12,735 nucleotides of DNA, from contig JAEDLN010000047.1 in assembly GCA_016295275.1 (NCBI GenBank), positions 1-12,735 of the forward strand. The letters are read 5' to 3'. This DNA is from Kiritimatiellia bacterium (GTDB taxonomy: Bacteria > Verrucomicrobiota > Kiritimatiellia > RFP12 > UBA3636). Under the pieces are notes generated by a model. The model worked only from the letters and a program-made list of their open reading frames with translations, was not told where the DNA came from and searched no databases. This document shows positions 6,808 to 12,735 of this stretch, one piece after another (positions within the stretch are counted from its first letter, which is position 1; each line of letters starts with the position of its first letter). The translations under genes and the position numbers were made by a program.

Positions 6808-7587
6808 ATGGATAAACAAGAAGAACAAGAACTCAGAGACGAAGTACAAGCCATCCTCGACGACGCCGAACAGAAGGAAAAGGCGGCACAGGAAGATGCT
6901 TCGAAAATCAAAGAGGAACTTGAAACAACAAAAAAAGAACTGGCCGAAGCCAACGAAAAAATCGCCGCAATGCATGCCGATTTTGACAACTATCGCAAAA
7001 TCGCTGAGGAAAAACAGGCCAAGTTCATCGAAGAAACCAACAGGAAATTCAAGGATAAAATCGCCGAAATCAACGAGGAACACGCCGCTTACCGCGCCCG
7101 TACCGAACGCAATCTCGAGTCCAAGGTAAACGAAGCCGTCGATAAGTTGCTCAAGGATTTCTTCCCCCTTATGGATGGAATGGATAGCGCTTTGGCAAAT
7201 CTCAAAAAAAGCGCCACGGACGACAATCCCTACCTGAAAGGCTTCGAACTGACCCATCGCCAATTGCTCGCATTCCTCGAAAAACAGGGTATCACCGCAA
7301 TGCCGGAAATGGTGGATAAACCATACGATCCCAACCTTGCCGAGGCGGTTTCCATCCTCGAAATCCCCGGCAAGACGCCCGGTACGGTCCTCTTCCGGCA
7401 ACGGCAAGGCTATCTGCGGGGAGACAAGGTCTTGCGCGCGGCTCAGGTCATTGTCCAACGCGAGGAAGATCCTCCCCCTCCTCCCCCTTCCGCACCGGAA
7501 GAGGAAAAAACCGCCGGACAATCGCCCGCCGATACCGAAAAGACTGACGGCGCCGAAACGGCAGATCCGGCAAAAACGGAGGCCTAA
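6808..7587 (+). CDS. grpE: GrpE nucleotide exchange factor with long coiled coil
   Basis: GrpE releases ADP from DnaK so the chaperone can exchange substrate. From ATG 6808 the protein has 259 residues, against about 170-210 in most bacteria. Residues about 5-115 are heptad-like and rich in Glu/Lys, the family's dimer-forming helix, here lengthened. The conserved core follows: FFPLMDGMDSAL at 118-129, GFELTHRQLLAFLEKQGI at 145-162, YDPNLAEAV at 173-181 and GTVLFRQRQGYLRGDKVLR at 192-210, the last block being the beta domain that contacts DnaK. A proline hexamer and an acidic, probably disordered tail (about 219-259) close the protein. Two similar coiled-coil blocks, ADFDNYRK and EHAAYRAR, suggest internal duplication. 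The start rests on the GGGAG site and the rare codons upstream; an ATG at 6700 would give 295 residues. dnaJ follows after 3 bp, a normal pairing, but dnaK is not in the window. Confidence 0.93.
   Translation: MDKQEEQELRDEVQAILDDAEQKEKAAQEDASKIKEELETTKKELAEANEKIAAMHADFDNYRKIAEEKQAKFIEETNRKFKDKIAEINEEHAAYRARTERNLESKVNEAVDKLLKDFFPLMDGMDSALANLKKSATDDNPYLKGFELTHRQLLAFLEKQGITAMPEMVDKPYDPNLAEAVSILEIPGKTPGTVLFRQRQGYLRGDKVLRAAQVIVQREEDPPPPPPSAPEEEKTAGQSPADTEKTDGAETADPAKTEA
7578..7582 (+). promoter_or_regulatory. Strong Shine-Dalgarno sequence for dnaJ
   Basis: GGAGG lies eight bases before the dnaJ ATG, inside the last codons of grpE. It is the best ribosome-binding site in the window and shows that this organism's ribosomes probably keep an anti-Shine-Dalgarno sequence even though most genes here lack the site. 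Confidence 0.8.
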
Positions 7588-7590
7588 CGT

Positions 7591-8814
7591 ATGAGCGAGG
7601 AAAAAGACTACTACAAAATCCTCGGCGTGGAGAAAAACGCTTCCGCCGATGATATCAAGAAGGCTTACCGCAAATTCGCGATGAAGTACCACCCAGATCG
7701 CAATCCGGGAAACAAGGAAGCCGAAGAAATGTTCAAAAAGGGCTCTGAAGCATACGAAGTGCTCTCGGATCCCGATAAGCGCGCCCAATACGATCGCTTC
7801 GGCGCCGAAGGAATGCGCTCGCAATTCGGCCCCGGCGGCTTTGATTTCAATCGCGATTTCTCCCATGGTGCCGATTTGGACGATATCCTTTCTTCCATCT
7901 TCGGCGGCGGCGGTCGCCGCGGCGGAGGCGGTGGCGGAAGCATCTTCGATGCCTTCTTCGGTGGCGGAGCTTCCGAACGCCCGGAATCCCCCAATGCCCC
8001 GAAACGCGGCGAAGATATCCGATACGATATCGAAGTGGAACTGGAAGAAATTCTGGTCGGCTCCAAAAAATCAATTGCCATTCCCTACGAAAAGGATTGC
8101 CCCGATTGCCAAGGAACAGGCGCCGCCAAGGGAACAAAGCGCGAAACCTGCAAACAATGCCACGGCTCGGGACATATCTCCGTCTCTCGCGGCTTCTTCC
8201 ACATGAGCCAGGCTTGCCCTGTTTGCCATGGCGAAGGCTCGATTGTCGCTACCCCGTGCCCGACTTGCCGCGGAATCGGACGCGTAAAGGAAACGGCCAA
8301 AATTTCCCTCCATATTCCGAAAGGGGCCGATACCGGTACGCACTTGCGCCTCTCCGGACGGGGTTACGGCGGCGTGCGCGGAGGCCCGAATGGCGATCTG
8401 CATGTCGTCCTCCATGTGAAAGAACATGACCTCTTCAAGCGCGATGGCGATGATCTGATCGTCGATGTTCCCGTTCCTCCCGATCTCGCGACACTCGGCG
8501 GCCCCGTTTCCGTGCCGACCCCCGAAGGGTCTGCAACCATCAAAATCGCCCCCGGAACGTCGCAAGGCATGAGCTATCGCCTTCGCAACAAGGGATGCCC
8601 CATGCTGAATAATCGCGGAACGGGCGATTTGATCGTTCGAATCAATATCGAAATCCCGACCCGCCTGTCCACCGGTCAAAAGGCCGCCATGGAAGCCTTC
8701 CGCAATGCGTCGGTCGACGAGGAACGTTCCTATCCGAAAGCAAAGATTTTCCGCGACCGGATCGCCGCATTCGCAAAACTGCAAGACGAACTGCGGAACG
8801 CGGAAAACAAATAA
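7591..8814 (+). CDS. dnaJ: Chaperone DnaJ (type I Hsp40)
   Basis: DnaJ delivers unfolded proteins to DnaK and stimulates its ATPase; it is cytosolic and works with GrpE, encoded just upstream. The 407-residue protein has every type I part in order. The J domain (about 5-70) carries the HPD motif at 34-36. A Gly/Phe-rich linker (about 75-127) has GGGGRRGGGGGG at 105-116. The zinc domain has four CxxCxGxG repeats: CPDCQGTG from 169 (C170, C173), CKQCHGSG (C187, C190), CPVCHGEG (C209, C212) and CPTCRGIG (C223, C226). The client-binding beta domains and dimerisation tail follow from about 235. A GGAGG site eight bases upstream fixes the start. The length is slightly above E. coli DnaJ (376). The gap to grpE is 3 bp, so they are surely co-transcribed and possibly translationally coupled. 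DnaJ rather than CbpA, because the zinc domain is complete. Confidence 0.97.
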   Translation: MSEEKDYYKILGVEKNASADDIKKAYRKFAMKYHPDRNPGNKEAEEMFKKGSEAYEVLSDPDKRAQYDRFGAEGMRSQFGPGGFDFNRDFSHGADLDDILSSIFGGGGRRGGGGGGSIFDAFFGGGASERPESPNAPKRGEDIRYDIEVELEEILVGSKKSIAIPYEKDCPDCQGTGAAKGTKRETCKQCHGSGHISVSRGFFHMSQACPVCHGEGSIVATPCPTCRGIGRVKETAKISLHIPKGADTGTHLRLSGRGYGGVRGGPNGDLHVVLHVKEHDLFKRDGDDLIVDVPVPPDLATLGGPVSVPTPEGSATIKIAPGTSQGMSYRLRNKGCPMLNNRGTGDLIVRINIEIPTRLSTGQKAAMEAFRNASVDEERSYPKAKIFRDRIAAFAKLQDELRNAENK

Positions 8815-8847
8815 CACGTCCACACACACACGAACACCCCGGTTGAA

Positions 8848-9594
8848 ATGCACTGCATTTTGCTGAAAACAGACTTTCCCGCCGAAGGAACGAAAGCCTT
8901 TTCTCTTCAGGCAGATGCCGCGCACCACCTCCGGGATGTTTTGCGTGCGAAACACGGCGATACCGTCCGCCTGATCAACGGAACAGGCCTCGCCCGCGAT
9001 GCTCGCGTCGTCTCCCTCTCCCATCGCGATGTGCTCCTCGAACCGGTCGGAAGCACGCTCGAACTCCCGCCTCCCCCCGCTTTCATTGCGCTGTTCCAAT
9101 GCGTGGCGAAACCTTCCCGCATGGATTGGCTGCTCGAAAAGACCGCCGAGCTGGGCGTTGCCCAATTGCTCCCGGTCCTTTCCGCTCATACCGTGGCTCA
9201 CTTGAAAAAAGGCGATCGCCCCGAACGCTGGCAACGGATTCTCGATTCAGCTCTCTGCCAATGCAACGCCGCATGGGAAACCGCCCTCGAACCCGCTGTC
9301 GATTGGAAACAGGCAATCGAAATGATGCGCGACTTCCCCGGTCCGGTTTTCATCGGTGCCATCGCACCCAATGCCACGCCCATCGCACAGGCCCTCCGCG
9401 AACACCCCATCCCGCATGGTTCGAAGGCTGCTCTGCTGATCGGACCGGAAGGCGATTTCTCTCCCGATGAACTCGCAGAGGCAATCGCTCTGCCAAACGC
9501 CATTCCCGTCTCTCTCGGAAACCGGATCCTTCGCGTGGAAACCGCTTCAGTCTACGCGCTGGCAAACCTGCTCGCCGCAGCTCAACTTCCCTAG
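8848..9594 (+). CDS. rsmE: 16S rRNA m3U1498 methyltransferase, RsmE family
   Basis: RsmE is a SPOUT-class (trefoil-knot) methyltransferase that uses S-adenosylmethionine to methylate N3 of U1498 in 16S rRNA. The 248-residue length is normal. A PUA-like N-terminal domain includes HHLRDVLR at 26-33. The linker KPSRMDWLLEKTAELGV at 88-104 is typical. The knot motifs IGPEGDFSPDE (198-208) and LGNRILRVETA (223-233) bind AdoMet. One family motif is altered: where E. coli reads EQCGR, this protein reads CQCNA (136-141 region), losing the conserved Glu and Arg. The start has no Shine-Dalgarno and follows a (CA)5 run at 8821-8830. It lies 33 bp after dnaJ with no terminator. dnaJ-rsmE adjacency is also seen in Firmicutes, with prmA between. 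The gene is secure; retained activity is likely but less so given the changed residues. Confidence 0.92.
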   Translation: MHCILLKTDFPAEGTKAFSLQADAAHHLRDVLRAKHGDTVRLINGTGLARDARVVSLSHRDVLLEPVGSTLELPPPPAFIALFQCVAKPSRMDWLLEKTAELGVAQLLPVLSAHTVAHLKKGDRPERWQRILDSALCQCNAAWETALEPAVDWKQAIEMMRDFPGPVFIGAIAPNATPIAQALREHPIPHGSKAALLIGPEGDFSPDELAEAIALPNAIPVSLGNRILRVETASVYALANLLAAAQLP

Positions 9595-9608
9595 CCCACT
9601 ACCCCGTA

Positions 9609-11090
9609 ATGGTTTTCAGCACCCTTTTCTTTTTGACCGTCTTCCTGCCGGCGGTATTGGGCGCTTGCTGGCTGTCAGGCTCTCTTCTCGCATGGCGAGC
9701 ACGCAAAAATCATGCGGAAATGTCATGGCGCCCGGTGAATGCAATTCTTCTCCTCGCCAGCCTTTTCTTCTACTTCTGGGGCGAGGGTCTCGGTGTCGGA
9801 TGGCTCTGTTTGAGCGTCGTCGCAAACGATTGGCTCGCACGAATCATCCATTCGCGCCATGAGGAACGAAGCCGCAAAATCGCTCTCGTGCTCCTCGTGG
9901 CGGCAAATCTCTGTTTTCTCGGCTGGTTCAAATACGCCGGATTCCTCGCGCAATCCGTCAATTCGCTCCTCCATCTCGGTGTCCCCGTCCCGCATGTCCT
10001 CCTCCCGCTCGGTATTAGCTTCTATACGTTTCAGGCGATGAGCTATGGAATCGATGTCTACCGACGCGAAACAAAACCGGCCGACAGCATCATCGATTTC
10101 GCTTGCTATGTGACTATGTTTCCGCAACTGGTTGCAGGCCCGATCGTCCGCTATGCCGATATCGAAACAACCCTCCGGAACCGAATCGTATCCCTCGATG
10201 CCATTTCGTCCGGTTGGAGCCGATTCCTCTTCGGACTCGGCAAAAAGGTCCTGATCGCCAATACCGTTGCGTCAATGGCCGATGGCGTATGGTCCCTCGC
10301 CGATCGCGGTCTCGGTATGCCGCCGCTTCTCACCGCCCTCGGTATCCTCTGCTATAGTCTTCAAATCTACTACGATTTCTCCGGCTATTCCGATATGGCG
10401 ATCGGCCTCGGCCGAATGCTCGGATTCTCTTTCCCGGAAAACTTTCTCCATCCCTACTGCTCCGCGTCCGTTCGCGAATTTTGGCGTCGTTGGCATATCT
10501 CGCTCTCGACTTGGTTTCGGGACTATCTCTATATCCCGCTCGGCGGAAACCGGAAGGGAAAGCTGCGCGCCGGCATCAACGGTCTCGTCGTCTTCGCTCT
10601 CTGCGGCTTGTGGCATGGCGCCGGAATCATGTTTGTCGTTTGGGGTCTCTGGCATGGACTCTTCCTCCTCCTGGAAAAGGCTTTCGCGTCTCGCCCCCAA
10701 AAGACCTTCTCTCTCGCTGCATCGATTCCGCGTTTCCTGATCGGTCACGTCTATACGGTTTTCGTCTTTATGGCAGGATGGATCTTCTTTCGCTCGGAAA
10801 CGACGCTTGCCTTTGCGACCATCTGGAAATCCCTTCTGGGTCTACTCCCCGTCTCCCCCGATTCCCGTATCCTCTGGCTCGATTGCACATTCCGTCTCCA
10901 ACTCGCGCTCTTCGCCGGCGTCATTCTCTCCTACCCCATCGTCCCGGCCCTTCAACGAATCGCCGTCCGTTTCTGCGGCGCAAATGCCGCCTTGCTGGTC
11001 AAATCGATCCTCGCGACCATCGTCGGTCTCTTTTCAATCCTCTTCCTGATCGGCAATTCCTATAACCCCTTCCTCTATTTCCGGTTCTAA
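9609..11090 (+). CDS. MBOAT-family O-acyltransferase, AlgI-like
   Basis: This is a multi-pass inner-membrane acyltransferase of the MBOAT family. AlgI-type members move acetyl groups across the membrane to exported polysaccharide. The 493-residue protein has hydrophobic segments from residue 1 on, about ten in all by eye. Family blocks are FFYFWGEG at 53-60, WFKYAGF at 106-112, LPLGISFYTFQAMSYGIDVYRR at 132-153, FPQLVAGPIVRY at 171-182, IYYDFSGYSDMAIGLGRMLGF at 253-273, and the region NFLHPYCSASVREFWRRWHISLSTW at 278-302. The putative catalytic histidine is H336 in CGLWHGA. H296 is also conserved in the family. It follows rsmE after 14 bp and precedes the SGNH gene by 4 bp. That pairing matches algI with algJ/algX and supports a joint role. 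The acceptor polymer is unknown because no glycosyltransferase or polymerase lies nearby. No Shine-Dalgarno is present. DltB and PatA are relatives, but the partner argues for the AlgI type. Confidence 0.92.
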   Translation: MVFSTLFFLTVFLPAVLGACWLSGSLLAWRARKNHAEMSWRPVNAILLLASLFFYFWGEGLGVGWLCLSVVANDWLARIIHSRHEERSRKIALVLLVAANLCFLGWFKYAGFLAQSVNSLLHLGVPVPHVLLPLGISFYTFQAMSYGIDVYRRETKPADSIIDFACYVTMFPQLVAGPIVRYADIETTLRNRIVSLDAISSGWSRFLFGLGKKVLIANTVASMADGVWSLADRGLGMPPLLTALGILCYSLQIYYDFSGYSDMAIGLGRMLGFSFPENFLHPYCSASVREFWRRWHISLSTWFRDYLYIPLGGNRKGKLRAGINGLVVFALCGLWHGAGIMFVVWGLWHGLFLLLEKAFASRPQKTFSLAASIPRFLIGHVYTVFVFMAGWIFFRSETTLAFATIWKSLLGLLPVSPDSRILWLDCTFRLQLALFAGVILSYPIVPALQRIAVRFCGANAALLVKSILATIVGLFSILFLIGNSYNPFLYFRF

Positions 11091-11094
11091 TCCC

Positions 11095-12597
11095 ATGACG
11101 CGGAAACTCATCAGGCTTCTCTTCTGCATCTTCTGGGCTGCCGCTTTGTGCGCGCTTCCCGCTACGAAGCTTTCCGCCATGCTTTTTGGAAGACCGACCT
11201 TCCAGCCATTCCCGTCTTTCGAAAACCGGGAACCGGATCCTTTTCCGGATTTCAAAAAGACGCCCGTCCGGGAATGGGGGCGGGGCGTGGAAGCCTGGTA
11301 CAACGACCGACACGCATACCGAACCGAACTGCTTCTGAAATACCGTCATTTCCTCTTCGATGTCCTCAAAACCCCCGTTGGCCGAGAGGTACCCGGTGTC
11401 GACGGATGGATATTCCGCCGCGGCGACGCCGATTGGCCGGAACTCGACGATTACCTCGGCGCTTTCGAACTTTCGCCCGGCGAAATGCAGGCCTGGCTCG
11501 ATCTCTTCGACGGCCGCCGCGAATGGTGCTCCGCTCATGGCGCTTTTTGGCTGCTCGTTCCGACCCCCGTCAAAGCACAAGTCCGAATCGATAAAATTCC
11601 GCTCTATATCCGCGCCCACCGCGGTCAGGGTGTCGCCGGTCAAATCCGAACCGCCATCGCCGAAAAGGAGGTCCGGAACAATATTCTCTTTATCCATGAC
11701 CGGTTGGAAGAGGCTCTCGAAAACGGTCGGGAGGTCTACTTCAAGGTCGACCACCACCTGAACGCACTCGGAACCTATCTCCTCTACGACGAAATCAATG
11801 CACGCCTCCGAAAAGCGTTCCCGGACCGTGTAAGCGAAATGCCGTTTTTCGAGCATCCGCCGCAAGCCGTCCTCGACAATGCCGCTTATGGTTGCTATCG
11901 TCAGCCGAACGCCGCCCCGGAAGACGAAGGTGGACGCCTCTGCGTTTCCGCCCCCGGCGAACACCAGCTGCCGCCCGAAAATCTCCTCTCCCCGGGTTCT
12001 CGCCGCTACCCGTATTGCAATATCCTTACGGAACGTCCCGCGACAAACGGTCTCTCCGTTTTGATGAGCCACGATTCCTACATGCGCTTTACCCTCTCTT
12101 CATGGCGCGAAAAGCCCGGGAGCGTCCGTTTCCCGTTCGCGCCCGGAATCGGCCGGACCGAGACCTATATCTTCCATCGAATCACGACGCCTTATCTGGA
12201 ACAGGCTTTCTCCCGCGCCATTCCCGATGTCGTCATCGAACAATTCCCCGAAGTGCGCCTGAACCGAAACCCCGTCGGTCTCGATGATACGATGCGAGCC
12301 GCCGCCCGTTTCTCCCGCGCCATCGGGTACACCCCCGGAACCCAAGCCGCCGGCTCCCTTCTCGCTCGGGCCGTTCTCGACAAGGTCGATGCCAACGCAC
12401 CGGACGCATGCGCCGAACTCCGGGAAAACAATGCCGTCGTCGCCGCCGTTCCCATTCTCTCCGGACCCCGCCGCGCCGTCTACTTCCCCGCCGTCCCCCT
12501 CTCCTCTTCCGCTACCTATACGCTTTCTCTCAAAAATTGCCGCGCCGCATCATCCAACCTCTCCCTGCGTGTCGCGTTACCCCCTTCCCGACAATAA
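11095..12597 (+). CDS. AlgX/AlgJ-like SGNH acetyltransferase, periplasmic
   Basis: This resembles the SGNH-fold partners of AlgI-like MBOATs (AlgX, AlgJ), which put acetyl groups on exported polysaccharide. It has 500 residues. Residues about 5-28 form a signal peptide or single anchor (RLLFCIFWAAALCALPATKL), so the rest should lie in the periplasm. WYNDRHAYRTELL at 68-80 and GVDGWIFRRGD at 101-111 match the family's N-terminal region (the run before the SGNH core). The catalytic set appears to be D219 and H221 in KVDHHLNALGTYLL, with S328 in MSHDSYMR as nucleophile. The D-H to S spacing of about 107-109 is close to that in Pseudomonas AlgX (D174, H176, S269). Residues about 445-500 look like short beta strands and may be a binding domain, as in AlgX; this is weak. 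It sits 4 bp after the MBOAT gene. Sequence similarity beyond motifs is low, so the polymer cannot be named. Confidence 0.85.
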   Translation: MTRKLIRLLFCIFWAAALCALPATKLSAMLFGRPTFQPFPSFENREPDPFPDFKKTPVREWGRGVEAWYNDRHAYRTELLLKYRHFLFDVLKTPVGREVPGVDGWIFRRGDADWPELDDYLGAFELSPGEMQAWLDLFDGRREWCSAHGAFWLLVPTPVKAQVRIDKIPLYIRAHRGQGVAGQIRTAIAEKEVRNNILFIHDRLEEALENGREVYFKVDHHLNALGTYLLYDEINARLRKAFPDRVSEMPFFEHPPQAVLDNAAYGCYRQPNAAPEDEGGRLCVSAPGEHQLPPENLLSPGSRRYPYCNILTERPATNGLSVLMSHDSYMRFTLSSWREKPGSVRFPFAPGIGRTETYIFHRITTPYLEQAFSRAIPDVVIEQFPEVRLNRNPVGLDDTMRAAARFSRAIGYTPGTQAAGSLLARAVLDKVDANAPDACAELRENNAVVAAVPILSGPRRAVYFPAVPLSSSATYTLSLKNCRAASSNLSLRVALPPSRQ

Positions 12598-12735
12598 CCC
12601 ACGCGCCGCCTTGCCTCTCGCCCCCCGCGCCCCGTTGCCGTGCTCCACGCTCGTGTCCCGTTGCCGCGCCGCATCGCCCACCCCCGTGGTGCGGTCCCGT
12701 TGCGGTAGGGCGCGATGCTTGGCCGCCGGGCCTCC
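12598..12735. repeat. Non-coding 3' end with short CCCGTTGC repeats in 13-bp phase
   Basis: After the last stop I see no coding signal, tRNA or clear terminator in the remaining 138 bases. CCCGTTGC occurs at 12631, 12657 and 12696, with a degenerate copy CCCGTGGTGC at 12683. All four starts differ by multiples of 13 (26, 26 and 13). The tract is GC-rich and resembles spacer repeats more than a decayed gene. The window end cuts it, so its full extent is unknown. Confidence 0.5.

Noticed and set aside
8821..8830. (CA)5 run before rsmE as a phase-variable tract
   Set aside because: It is too short to expect frequent slippage and lies outside the reading frame and any visible promoter.
8071..9234. 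A 387-codon minus-strand frame opposite dnaJ and rsmE
   Set aside because: It has no recognisable domain and both plus-strand genes are certain; another antisense shadow.

Overview
This is a densely coded stretch of a bacterial chromosome, about 55% GC by eye. Ten genes lie on the plus strand and none is supported on the minus strand. I see no tRNA, rRNA, insertion sequence, phage or CRISPR signal. Codon choice favours NNC and avoids TTA, CTA and TCA, which explains the long antisense open frames. Most genes lack a Shine-Dalgarno sequence. The surface O-acetylation pair points to a Gram-negative cell, and a member of the PVC group (Lentisphaerota/Verrucomicrobiota) fits the overall look. That placement is inference with low to moderate confidence.

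Bases 3-4276 hold purD (5' end outside the window), an Mrp/Nbp35-type Fe-S P-loop ATPase, rhaA and rhaD. The three gaps are 39-40 bp and hold no terminator, so the four could be one transcript. rhaA and rhaD are the isomerase and aldolase steps of L-rhamnose breakdown; the kinase rhaB that acts between them is not here. A second unit starts near 4380 with an extended -10 promoter and carries a PIG-L/LmbE-type deacetylase. It ends at a clear intrinsic terminator (5295-5333). A single rRNA pseudouridine synthase of the RsuA/RluB family follows; it carries a roughly 100-residue basic tail.

A well-formed sigma70-type promoter (TTGACC, 17 bp, TAGAAT) at 6596-6624 starts the last unit: grpE, dnaJ, rsmE, an AlgI-like MBOAT acyltransferase and an AlgX/AlgJ-like SGNH protein. 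Gaps here are 3, 33, 14 and 4 bp. The unit therefore seems to join the DnaK co-chaperones and an rRNA methyltransferase to a two-protein polysaccharide O-acetylation module. The final 138 bases are non-coding and hold a short imperfect repeat with 13-bp phasing.

I found no wholly new multi-gene system. The most unusual signal is a codon-context rule: Asp, Asn, His and Tyr codons directly before Ile always end in T (28 to 0 by eye). Next in interest are a motif shared by the two promoters, the contrast between genes with and without Shine-Dalgarno sequences, an internally repeated GrpE coiled coil, and altered residues in RsmE.
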